The notes below the pieces were generated by a model. That model searched no databases and was not told the origin of the DNA. It saw only the letters and a list, made by a program, of their open reading frames with translations. Made by a program: the position numbers and the translations under genes. Below are positions 7,742 to 15,035 of a stretch of DNA of 36,822 nucleotides, in pieces. Origin of the DNA: an uncultured Oribacterium sp. GTDB lineage: Bacteria > Bacillota > Clostridia > Lachnospirales > Lachnospiraceae. How positions within the stretch are numbered: the first letter of the stretch is position 1; each line of letters begins with the position of its first letter. Where the stretch lies: positions 1 through 36,822 of the forward strand of contig CAAGRO010000247.1 in assembly GCA_900772695.1 (NCBI GenBank), read 5' to 3'.

Positions 7742-9079
7742 TTACAGCATGAAGGAGAATACGAAGGCTGCGATGATGAGGACGATACCACCACCAAGAC
7801 GAGAAGAAAGCTGTGAGTAAGCAATCAGATCCATACGATCTGCAGCACCGAGGCACGCGAGGTCGCCGTTACCACCACGGTTTGCCATGCAAAGACCAGC
7901 AGTGATTGCGGAATCGATCGGATAGAAGCCTACAAGGTAACCAACCGCTGCGGAACCGATGATGGCACCGATCACGATCATGAGTGCCATGATGATGTTC
8001 TTCGGAGCGATCGCGTTAAAGAGCTCTGCGAGGTTGAAGTCTGCGCCCATGCCGACCATGATGATGATACCGAGCTGACCGGAGAAAAAGCTCTGAAGTC
8101 TCTTCGCACCTGCACGTACTCTGGCAGGGATGAGACCGGTTGCTGCAAGGATGACAACGAACACGATCATGTACGCATACTTATGAATCGGTGCACCTGC
8201 GATCTTCGGAAGGATCTTACCGCTCATGAGCTCGCCGACAGCGAAGCATGCAAATGCAAGAAGAAGTGCGCCTGCGAGGTCGGTGTTGTCGGTCTTTACC
8301 TTCTGGTCGTCTCTTGCAAGCTCCTCTGCACCACGAATCAGGGTCTTCTTATCACCGGTCAGGGTCGGAACCTTCTCACCGAGTGCGTTCAGCGCTGCAG
8401 AAGCGATGATACAGAAGATGTTCGCGATGGTCAGTACGATGATCGCGAAGGAATAGTAGTTTGCTGCCGCATCACCGGTTACCTGCTCATAAATCTGAGA
8501 GAGCGGAACGGCACCTGCACCATTACCACCACCCATGATCGGAAGTGTGTACTTAATCAGAGTATCAGCAAACGGAATACCGAAGATGGCACCTGTGATG
8601 CCACCAAGAATCGCTGCTGCGAGAAGTCCGCCGAGGATCGCCGGGATATAACCAGCGAAGGAACGGAGCAGGATGTCACGCTCCAGTGAAAGAACGGAGC
8701 CGACGATCAGCATAACGATGAAGAGCTCAAGGAAATTCGCATCATCTGAGATGAAGGAGTTGATTGCATCGAGTCCTGCCTCCGGGATCAGACCGAACTG
8801 TCTGAGGAGAGCAACACCGAAGAAGGTTGCGAGAAGTCCGCCACCGATGTACTTGTTCCAGATCGGAACACGCTCACCGATCTCGTTAAAGATGACGGCG
8901 AAGCCGAAGCAGATACCCAGTACGGATGTCATGGTCGTCGCGGCCAGCATCACCGGGTTCCCATCCTTCATCTTCGTCACATAGACCGGAAGAAGTACCA
9001 GTACGATACAAATAAGAGCCTGCCACCAAGGAAGGCCACCGAGCCAAAGCCCACTTCTAGAGTTTTTGTCTTCTGCCAT
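7742..9079 (-). CDS. 2-hydroxycarboxylate transporter family permease (CitS/MaeN-like)
   Basis: A 445-residue polytopic membrane protein with roughly eleven hydrophobic segments. The two family-defining re-entrant loop motifs are visible: GGGNG at 183-187 (IMGGGNGAGAVPLSQ) and GGNG at 402-405 (MANRGGNGDLACLG). The C-terminal SSRLGGG segment carries R427, matching the arginine implicated in binding the substrate carboxylate in CitS. Members are sodium- or proton-coupled importers, or precursor/product exchangers, for citrate, malate or lactate. The exact substrate is not readable from sequence. No citrate lyase, malolactic enzyme, oxaloacetate decarboxylase or citrate-sensing two-component system lies nearby; aconitase is 5 kb away. 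It has its own promoter, a leader of about 120 nt and its own terminator, so it appears monocistronic. Confidence 0.9.
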   Translation of the reverse strand: MAEDKNSRSGLWLGGLPWWQALICIVLVLLPVYVTKMKDGNPVMLAATTMTSVLGICFGFAVIFNEIGERVPIWNKYIGGGLLATFFGVALLRQFGLIPEAGLDAINSFISDDANFLELFIVMLIVGSVLSLERDILLRSFAGYIPAILGGLLAAAILGGITGAIFGIPFADTLIKYTLPIMGGGNGAGAVPLSQIYEQVTGDAAANYYSFAIIVLTIANIFCIIASAALNALGEKVPTLTGDKKTLIRGAEELARDDQKVKTDNTDLAGALLLAFACFAVGELMSGKILPKIAGAPIHKYAYMIVFVVILAATGLIPARVRAGAKRLQSFFSGQLGIIIMVGMGADFNLAELFNAIAPKNIIMALMIVIGAIIGSAAVGYLVGFYPIDSAITAGLCMANRGGNGDLACLGAADRMDLIAYSQLSSRLGGGIVLIIAAFVFSFML

Positions 9080-9104
9080 ATTAAAATCCCCCTTTAATAT
9101 GATC

Positions 9105-9155
9105 GGAACGAAGCAGCACGTTCCATTTTGATATGACGTTCCAGGAGCTACCTGG
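9105..9155 (-). promoter_or_regulatory. Structured 5' leader of the 2-hydroxycarboxylate transporter mRNA
   Basis: Two inverted repeats lie in the leader: GGAACG (9105-9110) with CGTTCC (9119-9124), loop 8 nt, and CCAGG (9141-9145) with CCTGG (9151-9155), loop 5 nt. The first ends about 9 nt upstream of the AGGGGG ribosome binding site. Stems are short, so a regulatory role is only a possibility; I see no known riboswitch class. Confidence 0.3.
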
Positions 9156-9203
9156 ATGATTCATGCTTAAGCAGAGCACGAATCAGAGTTATAATACTGG
9201 AAT

Positions 9204-9232
9204 ATATTACCATAGAGATATGCGTTTTACAA
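9204..9232 (-). promoter_or_regulatory. Sigma-A-type promoter of the transporter gene
   Basis: On the minus strand TTGTAA (9227-9232), a 17-nt spacer and TAATAT (9204-9209). The predicted start near 9197 gives a leader of about 120 nt to the ATG at 9079. Confidence 0.65.
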
Positions 9233-9319
9233 CCGAAACTGGTAAATCTATCCAATGATCAGTCTCATCAGTCTCAGTCCGGTTACTCTTCAGGCCGGCC
9301 CTCAAGCCTCTGCCTTAAC

Positions 9320-10123
9320 TTATAGCGAAAACTGCGAAAGTGCCGCCCGCACCTCTTCGATCGGCATCTGCCCCGGTGCACTGCACTCGCCGACCGTCGC
9401 AAAGGTGAGCATAGAGCCGAAGGCACCGCCCACGAGTCGGCTGATCCGACCGAGCTCGCCCATCGACATCGTGATGAGCGGATGCTGCGCCGCATCCTCC
9501 TCCTGGAAACGGGCCGTCGCGAGAAAAAGCACGGCGACATCCGAGGTTTTCGTCGGCATATACGCGGTCTTCAGGATATCCGCGCCCATCGCACGAAGCG
9601 CGCGAAGCTTCCCGAGGATTTCCTCGACCGCCGGCGTCTTCTCGAAATCATGGTAGGATGCGATGACGCGCACACCCTTTTCATGCGCGAAGCCGATCAG
9701 CACCCGGCTGTCCTCTGCCGCTGTCGTATCCTCGAGATCGAGGTAATCGAGCTGAGCGGATGCGAGGGCCAGGGTGCAGAACTGCCGGTACGCTGCCGCA
9801 TCGTTCGGGAAGCTTCCTCCCTGACGCTGTGTACGGATCGTAAAGAGCAGCGCCTTTCCGGGAAGCAGTGCCCGAAGGCGTGCAAGCATCGCCTGCAGCT
9901 GCCGGGCATCCTCCGAACTCACATCGATGTTTGCACTGCGATCGTCTTCCGCGGCATCCCGAGTGTGTGCATTGGCCGCCTGTACCGACGGATACAGCGC
10001 CGTCGCGAGGTCGAAACGCCACTCCACGACGTCCGCAGCGGTCGCCGCGATGGCCAGTGCCTGCGACTCAATCTCTGTCTGATTCTGTCCGGTGATCGGA
10101 ACACATACTTTTACCTTCTCCAT
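9320..10123 (-). CDS. aroD: Type I 3-dehydroquinate dehydratase
   Basis: A 267-residue class I enzyme that dehydrates 3-dehydroquinate to 3-dehydroshikimate in the shikimate pathway through a Schiff base. Conserved parts are EWRFD (E34, R36), TIRTQRQGG near 95-103, the catalytic H158 in SYHDF, the Schiff-base lysine K185 in ILKTAYMP, and SMGELGRISR with GSMLTF near the end. It is about 15 residues longer than the usual 252; the extra length is a polar low-complexity stretch at about residues 50-73 before the helix preceding TIRT. The start has GGAGAG upstream. It is the last gene of a DUF975-nrdR-aroD run, 40 nt after nrdR. No other aro gene is nearby and no clear terminator follows. Confidence 0.94.
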   Translation of the reverse strand: MEKVKVCVPITGQNQTEIESQALAIAATAADVVEWRFDLATALYPSVQAANAHTRDAAEDDRSANIDVSSEDARQLQAMLARLRALLPGKALLFTIRTQRQGGSFPNDAAAYRQFCTLALASAQLDYLDLEDTTAAEDSRVLIGFAHEKGVRVIASYHDFEKTPAVEEILGKLRALRAMGADILKTAYMPTKTSDVAVLFLATARFQEEDAAQHPLITMSMGELGRISRLVGGAFGSMLTFATVGECSAPGQMPIEEVRAALSQFSL

Positions 10124-10163
10124 ACGCTCTCCGCTCTATCTGTCTCTCTATGCTGTGCTGCGC

Positions 10164-10640
10164 TTACTCGGCACTGCTGTGCTGTGCCTGATTCGTGAGC
10201 AGCTTACCGATCTCCTCCACGAAGGTGTTCACGTCCTTAAACTCCCGGTAAACCGAGGCGAAGCGGACATAGGCAACCTGATCCACGGACTTCAGCTTAT
10301 CCATGACGAGCTCACCGATACGGGAGGTCGGGACCTCCTTCTCACCGGTCGAGAAAATCTCATTCTCGATCTCGTCCACCATCCGGTTGATCTGCGCCGT
10401 GGAGATCGGACGCTTGTGGCAGCTGTGGATGATGCCGGCCTCGATCTTCGAGCGGTCATACGGCACACGGCTCTGGTCCTTCTTGATCACCATCATCGGC
10501 ATGGTTTCGAGCTTCTCATAGGTGGTGAAGCGCTTGCCACATACCTCGCACTGGCGGCGTCGACGGATGGCTGTGTTCTCATCCGCCGGTCTGGAGTCGA
10601 TGACCCGGGTATCCTCTGCATTACAAAACGGGCACTTCAT
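10164..10640 (-). CDS. nrdR: Transcriptional repressor NrdR
   Basis: A 158-residue protein. The N-terminal zinc ribbon has C3 and C6 (CPFC) with C31 and C34 (CEVCG), and the following domain is an ATP-cone (about residues 46-136), which senses ATP/dATP. NrdR represses ribonucleotide reductase operons by binding paired NrdR boxes. The gene lies 1.1 kb downstream of nrdG in the same orientation, and two NrdR-box-like sites precede nrdD, so nrdDG is the obvious target. Its ATG overlaps the stop of the DUF975 gene by 4 nt, implying translational coupling. AroD follows 40 nt later. Confidence 0.96.
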   Translation of the reverse strand: MKCPFCNAEDTRVIDSRPADENTAIRRRRQCEVCGKRFTTYEKLETMPMMVIKKDQSRVPYDRSKIEAGIIHSCHKRPISTAQINRMVDEIENEIFSTGEKEVPTSRIGELVMDKLKSVDQVAYVRFASVYREFKDVNTFVEEIGKLLTNQAQHSSAE

Positions 10641-11611
10641 AGATTCTCTCCTTCTGTATCCGTGTCTGTTCCTACGCTTTCCTGCGTATATTCTCTACGT
10701 ACATCATCGAAGCTTCGAGATGCGGGTTTCTCTTCGGTCGGGTGAACGCCCGTATTCTGCGTCGCATGGTATGCAGGCTCCTTCACTTCACGATAATCTG
10801 CCTCATCCACCTCGCGGTACTCTCCCTCCTCGACACCGGACGGATAGTCATCACTGTAGGCGCTGAGGTAGAAGATCGTCACGGCCTGGCTGAGGTAGGG
10901 CTGTACGAAGATGCCCGCGAGGCCGAGGGTGAAGACCATGAGCAGTACCCAGCCGAAAAAGCTGAGATACAGGCCGAGCAGCTTCATCTTCTTATTTCGC
11001 ATCATATGAAGCGAGGTCTTCAGTGCGGTCCACGTTCCCATCGACGGATGATCCGCGGAGGCCAGCGCGGCCATCGAAAGGTACAGACCGATCACATACA
11101 CGATGAAGCTTGTGATCGTCTTCGTCACGCGGTAATCGAAGGTAACGGTACCATAGCGATGCCCGATCATGATCTGCGGGGTTTCCAGCACGATCTGGAT
11201 GAGCCAGATCACGAGGAGGGTTCCGAAGAAATGCGTCATATGCGAAAGGTTCCGGAAGCCATGAAATACATCCGTCGCCCGGACACGACGTCCGCGCGCG
11301 ACGGCGAAATACATCTGCTGCATGCCGAGCGCCAGGCCGGCATAGAGCCAGAGTCCGAGAAAGATAAGTGCGGCGATCACGATGCCAAGTATCGCCAGGA
11401 TGGCGAGTGGCAGCGCCGGATCCATCCGAAGTGACCAGAGCGTGGAACGCCCGAACAGTGGCGAGAGGATGCCGAGCATCACAACAGCATACAGCACTGC
11501 GAAATATACGATCATCGAAAACAGTATCAGAAAGCCGGCACCGATCACCGCCCCCCAGTTGCCACGCAGCTGGTTCCGGGCGAAGGCGCGAATCTGAGCA
11601 TTTGTCATCAT
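10637..11611 (-). CDS. DUF975-family membrane protein
   Basis: A 324-residue protein of the DUF975 type. It has a short N-terminal cytoplasmic helix (NAQIRAFARNQLRGNWGAVIGAGFLILFS), about five or six membrane segments to residue 250, and a hydrophilic C-terminal tail of about 75 residues rich in Glu, Tyr and Asp (repeated YREV motifs around 264-280). The conserved SLHMMRNKKMKLLGLYLSF stretch of the family is present. Function is unknown for the family. The start at 11611 has GGAGGATAAGG upstream; a second ATG follows directly. The gene overlaps nrdR by 4 nt, so the two are surely co-transcribed, but a functional link to dNTP control is not shown. Confidence 0.85.
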   Translation of the reverse strand: MMTNAQIRAFARNQLRGNWGAVIGAGFLILFSMIVYFAVLYAVVMLGILSPLFGRSTLWSLRMDPALPLAILAILGIVIAALIFLGLWLYAGLALGMQQMYFAVARGRRVRATDVFHGFRNLSHMTHFFGTLLVIWLIQIVLETPQIMIGHRYGTVTFDYRVTKTITSFIVYVIGLYLSMAALASADHPSMGTWTALKTSLHMMRNKKMKLLGLYLSFFGWVLLMVFTLGLAGIFVQPYLSQAVTIFYLSAYSDDYPSGVEEGEYREVDEADYREVKEPAYHATQNTGVHPTEEKPASRSFDDVRREYTQESVGTDTDTEGENL

Positions 11612-11730
11612 AGGCCTTATCCTCCATGGATATCTTCAGCATGCACGCATTTTAAGTTCCATACAGCTGTCCGGCATCGTCTTCACCAGCCGAAGCAGGT
11701 ACGAAGCCGGACGTTTTGCGTGCGTAAAAT

Positions 11731-11758
11731 AAAAACAGGGGCTGTTTCTCACAGCCCC
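11731..11758 (-). terminator. Intrinsic terminator of the nrdD-nrdG operon
   Basis: On the minus strand GGGGCTGT pairs perfectly with ACAGCCCC around GAGAA, followed by TG, then TTTTTATTTTA. It lies 15 nt past the nrdG stop. Confidence 0.9.
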
Positions 11759-11773
11759 ATAAGTATACCACAT

Positions 11774-12331
11774 CTAGAGATGCGCCGTATGTGAAATTGT
11801 TGTGTCTTCGCCCGGATCCCACTGTATGATGTGGCCGGCCTGCAGCGACTTCTGCACATCGATGGTCCGCTGATTCCGCGAGCCCTTGAACAGCAGGGTC
11901 ACATCCTTCTCCGCCATGATAAACGGCCCATCCACGAGCACATCGATATAACCCAGCAGCTCCTTCGTCTCCGGCACTTCTGTCAGCATCCTTCCGAGGA
12001 GATCCCGGTCATAAAGATAACCGGTGAAGCACCAGAGATCCTTCTCCGGATACATGGCCTTAAAGCGACGGACGAGGGACAGCACGGCCGGCTGATTCTG
12101 TGGCTCCATCGGCTCCCCGCCGAGCAGCGTCAGACCCTGATAGGCCGGATCAGCCAGGTTCCGGAGGATCTCATCCTCGGTTTCCTTCGTGAACTCCTGA
12201 CCGTAATCAAACGGCCAGGCGATCTCATTGAAGCAGCCCGGGCACTTATGTGTGCAGCCCGAAACAAACAGACTCACACGGACCCCCGGTCCGTTCGCGA
12301 TATCAAAATACTTTATTTCTGCGTAATGCAT
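11774..12331 (-). CDS. nrdG: Anaerobic ribonucleoside-triphosphate reductase activating protein
   Basis: A 185-residue radical-SAM enzyme that generates the glycyl radical on NrdD. The cluster-binding CxxxCxxC motif is CTHKCPGC with C26, C30 and C33. The SAM-contacting LTLLGGEPM motif is near residue 68. The GPGVRVSLFVSGC start is typical of the family. The ATG follows GAGGTG. It is the second gene of an nrdD-nrdG operon, 106 nt after nrdD; the gap carries a long hairpin and a tandem repeat. Its own terminator follows. Confidence 0.96.
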   Translation of the reverse strand: MHYAEIKYFDIANGPGVRVSLFVSGCTHKCPGCFNEIAWPFDYGQEFTKETEDEILRNLADPAYQGLTLLGGEPMEPQNQPAVLSLVRRFKAMYPEKDLWCFTGYLYDRDLLGRMLTEVPETKELLGYIDVLVDGPFIMAEKDVTLLFKGSRNQRTIDVQKSLQAGHIIQWDPGEDTTISHTAHL

Positions 12332-12352
12332 CTCTGCACCTCATGATGATTT

Positions 12353-12390
12353 CAGAACAGCTGCACCGGTCACCCGATCCAGCTGTTCTG
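12353..12390 (-). other. Intercistronic hairpin between nrdD and nrdG
   Basis: CAGAACAGCTG (12353-12363) and CAGCTGTTCTG (12380-12390) form a perfect 11-bp stem with a 16-nt loop. There is no U-run on the minus strand after it, so it is not a standard terminator. It lies about 22 nt before the nrdG start and could stabilise or process the mRNA so that NrdG is made in smaller amounts than NrdD. Confidence 0.6.
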
Positions 12391-12396
12391 CGTCTT

Positions 12397-12432
12397 ATTT
12401 GAGATAGAGTTACTATATTTGAGATAGAGTTA
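12397..12432. repeat. Tandem 16-bp repeat after nrdD
   Basis: ATTTGAGATAGAGTTA occurs at 12397-12412 and again, identical, at 12417-12432, a 20-bp period with a 4-nt spacer. The second copy ends 5 nt before the nrdD stop codon position. No function is known to me. Confidence 0.8.
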
Positions 12433-12437
12433 TCGTT

Positions 12438-14684
12438 TTACAGATGAAGCACGCGGTCCTTGATTTCCTGCGTACGGCCCTGGTTCCAGAACTGGGTACC
12501 GATGTATCCGCAGGTTCTGCGTGCGACCGACATCTTCGTCTGATCACGGTTTCCACAGTTCGGGCACTCCCAGATCAGCTTGCCGTGCTCGTCCTCGATG
12601 ATCTGGATCTCTCCGTCGTAGCCGCAGCACTCGCAGTAATCCGACTTCGTATTGAGCTCGGCATACATGATGTTATCGTAGATGAACTTCATGACGCTGA
12701 GTACGGCCGGGATGTTGTTCTGCATATTCGGCACCTCGACATAGGAGATGGCACCGCCCGGTGACAGCTTCTGGAAGTCTGCCTCAAACTTCAGCTTCGT
12801 GAAGGCATCGATCTTCTCACGAACGTTCACGTGATAGGAATTCGTGATGTAGTTGTGATCCGTAACGCCCTCGATGATACCGAAGCGCTTCTGAAGGGCC
12901 TTCGCGAACTTGTAGGTCGTCGACTCCATCGGTGTGCCGTACAGGGAGTAGCTGATGTTCTCGGCCTTTCTCCACTCAGCGCACTTGTCGTTCAGGTGCT
13001 GCATCACCGCGAGGGCAAATGGCTTCGCCTCCGGATCGGTATGGGACTTTCCGGTCATGCGTACACACATCTCATAGAGACCGGCGTAGCCGAGGGAAAG
13101 GGTGGAGTAGTTACCGAAGAGAAGCTTATCGATCTTCTCTCCCTTCTTAAGACGTGCCAGTGCACCATACTGCCAGAGGATCGGTGCAACATCCGAGGTG
13201 GTGCCCATCAGGCGCTCATGACGGATGCGGAGTGCACGATGGCAGAGCTCCAGGCGCTCATCGAAGATGCGCCAGAAGGCCTCCATATCGCCATGGGCGG
13301 AGCAGGCCACATCCACGAGGTTGATCGTCACCACGCCCTGGTTGAAACGGCCGTAATACTTATGCTGCCCCTTCGCGAAGTTGCCGGCGTCGGCCTTATT
13401 ATCATCGTTGCAGAGGCCCTCCGGCTGCTCCTCGTTATCCGGTGTCAGGAAGGAACGACAGCCCATGCACGGGTAAACATCCCCCTTGTACTCCCGCATC
13501 TTCTTCGCCGAGATGTAATCCGGTACCATGCGCTTCGCGGTACACTTCGCTGCCAGCTCCGTCAGGTAGTAGTACTTGCTCTCCGGATAGATATTGTCCT
13601 CATCCAGTGCGTAGATGATCTTCGGGAAGGCCGGTGTGATCCAGACACCCTTCTCATTCTTGACGCCCTGCATGCGCTGCTTCAGGACCTCCTCGATGAC
13701 CATCGCGAGGTCATCACGGGTCTGGCCCGCCGGTACCTCATCGAGGTACATGAACATCGTGACGAACGGTGCCTGCCCGTTACAGGTCATAAGGGTGATC
13801 ATCTGATACTGGATGGTCTGTACACCACGTACGACCTCTTCCTGCAGACGCTTCTCCACGACCTTCCGTACCTGCTCGTCGGTCATGATCACGCCGGCCT
13901 CTGCATTTTCCTCCAGCACGCGGCCCGTGATCTTCTGACGGGATACGTCCACGAACGGTGCCAGATGGCTGAGGGTGAAGGACTGTCCGCCATACTGGTT
14001 CGACGCCACCTGCGCGATGATCTGTGTCGTGATATTGCAGGCCGTATAGAAGCTGTGCGGCTTCTCGATCATGGTGCCGGAGATCACGGTACCGTTCTGC
14101 AGCATATCCTCGAGATTCACGAGATCACAGTTGTGCTCCCGCTGTGCGAAGTAATCGGAATCATGGAAGTGGATGATACCCTCGCGGTGCGCCTTCGTGA
14201 TCTCCTCCGGAAGAAGCACACGGCTGGTGAGGTCTCTCGATACATAGCCGGCCATGTAGTCACGCTGTGTGGAGTTGATCACCGGATTCTTATTTGAGTT
14301 TTCCTGCTTCGCCTCCTCGTTTGACTGATCGAGGAGGGAGAGGATCTCTTCATCGGTGGTATTCGCCTTCCGCGCCAGCTCACGGGTGTAGCGATAACGC
14401 ACATACTTCTGTGCGACCTCGTAACCACGCATCTCCATGATGCCGGTCTCGACCATATCCTGGATCTCCTCGACGGAAACCGCACGATCCAGCTTCGCAC
14501 ACTGTCCTGCTACGTTCTCCGCGATGCCATCGATCTGATACTCGTTCATCTGGTAGATCGGCTCGACCTCCTTGTTCGCCTTGCGGATCGCGTTCGCGAT
14601 CTTCGAGATATCGAAGTTTACCTCCTTACCATTTCGCTTGATGACGTTCTGCCTCGACGCGAGGTCCTTTTCCTGTGTTCCCAT
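12438..14684 (-). CDS. nrdD: Anaerobic ribonucleoside-triphosphate reductase, class III
   Basis: A 748-residue glycyl-radical enzyme that reduces NTPs to dNTPs without oxygen. An N-terminal ATP-cone (about residues 12-100, starting NVIKRNGKEVNFDISKIANA) gives allosteric control by ATP/dATP. The central catalytic barrel carries the PCMGCRSFLTPDN segment. A zinc ribbon follows (CECC and CPNC, about 687-713). The C-terminal glycyl-radical loop is RRTCGYIGTQFWNQGRTQE with the radical expected on G726. The start has GGGAG upstream. NrdG follows. Two NrdR-box-like sites lie 60-110 nt upstream, so repression by NrdR, encoded 1.8 kb downstream, is strongly implied. Only this oxygen-sensitive class is present here, fitting an anaerobe. 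Confidence 0.97.
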   Translation of the reverse strand: MGTQEKDLASRQNVIKRNGKEVNFDISKIANAIRKANKEVEPIYQMNEYQIDGIAENVAGQCAKLDRAVSVEEIQDMVETGIMEMRGYEVAQKYVRYRYTRELARKANTTDEEILSLLDQSNEEAKQENSNKNPVINSTQRDYMAGYVSRDLTSRVLLPEEITKAHREGIIHFHDSDYFAQREHNCDLVNLEDMLQNGTVISGTMIEKPHSFYTACNITTQIIAQVASNQYGGQSFTLSHLAPFVDVSRQKITGRVLEENAEAGVIMTDEQVRKVVEKRLQEEVVRGVQTIQYQMITLMTCNGQAPFVTMFMYLDEVPAGQTRDDLAMVIEEVLKQRMQGVKNEKGVWITPAFPKIIYALDEDNIYPESKYYYLTELAAKCTAKRMVPDYISAKKMREYKGDVYPCMGCRSFLTPDNEEQPEGLCNDDNKADAGNFAKGQHKYYGRFNQGVVTINLVDVACSAHGDMEAFWRIFDERLELCHRALRIRHERLMGTTSDVAPILWQYGALARLKKGEKIDKLLFGNYSTLSLGYAGLYEMCVRMTGKSHTDPEAKPFALAVMQHLNDKCAEWRKAENISYSLYGTPMESTTYKFAKALQKRFGIIEGVTDHNYITNSYHVNVREKIDAFTKLKFEADFQKLSPGGAISYVEVPNMQNNIPAVLSVMKFIYDNIMYAELNTKSDYCECCGYDGEIQIIEDEHGKLIWECPNCGNRDQTKMSVARRTCGYIGTQFWNQGRTQEIKDRVLHL

Positions 14685-14747
14685 GACGTTTTCTCCCTTT
14701 TCTCTTATATTCCGCCCGGCGGATTTTTCTTTTTTATAGTTAATGGT

Positions 14748-14763
14748 TTACAAAATATTGTTT
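14748..14763. promoter_or_regulatory. NrdR box 2 upstream of nrdD
   Basis: On the minus strand AAACAATATTTTGTAA. The core CAATATTTTG (14751-14760) matches 9 of 10 positions of the remembered NrdR core CwAtATaTwG. It is centred 32 bp from box 1, about three helical turns, the spacing expected for cooperative NrdR binding. Confidence 0.7.
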
Positions 14764-14779
14764 TTATGCTACCGCTCAT

Positions 14780-14795
14780 ATACTATATCTTGTGT
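14780..14795. promoter_or_regulatory. NrdR box 1 upstream of nrdD
   Basis: On the minus strand ACACAAGATATAGTAT, matching 14 of 16 positions of the remembered consensus acaCwAtATaTwGtgt. The core CAAGATATAG spans 14783-14792. Together with box 2 it forms the usual NrdR pair. Confidence 0.75.
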
Positions 14796-14925
14796 GCAGA
14801 GTCTACTATACTACGACAGGAGCAAAATAGGAAGAGCCAAATGCAAAAGTTATGGCACACATCCTTTCCATCCTCTTTTTTATATCCGCCCGCTTCACGT
14901 ACCCGCACAGCGCGTCGAACGCACG

Positions 14926-14960
14926 AAAAAACAGGCCCCGGAGTATCTCCCCGGTGCCTG
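14926..14960 (-). terminator. Intrinsic terminator of the metNIQ operon
   Basis: On the minus strand CAGGCACCGG pairs with CCGGGGCCTG (one mismatch in 10) and is followed by six U. It lies about 75 nt past the metQ stop. Confidence 0.85.
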
Positions 14961-15035
14961 CCGCTCTGTTCCTGTGTCTGGACAATGCAGGTGACGTCGA
15001 CACTTATGGCCGCCGCTCACCCGCACTTTTCTGAT

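Larger units (their letters stand above)
14685..15035. other. 351-nt intergenic region between metQ and nrdD
   Basis: No coding frame is supported. It holds the metNIQ terminator (14926-14960) and the nrdD control region with two NrdR-box-like sites (14748-14763 and 14780-14795). A weak candidate -10 for nrdD is TATAGT on the minus strand at about 14805-14810, with a poor -35 (TTCCTA) 17 nt before it. If that promoter is right, the NrdR boxes lie just downstream of the start, where binding would block elongation or initiation. A GC-rich small inverted repeat (CCGCCCGGCGG) lies in the leader near 14712-14722. Confidence 0.6.

Noticed and set aside
9259..9276. Tandem 9-bp repeat TCAGTCTCA downstream of aroD
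   Set aside because: Only two units, no symmetry, no link to a promoter; not evidence of function.
12831..14297. Long plus-strand open frame (488 codons) opposite nrdD
   Set aside because: It is fully antisense to nrdD, its product is an Arg/Leu/His/Asp-rich mixture without recognisable motifs, and it has no ribosome binding site. Codon bias of nrdD explains the open antisense frame.
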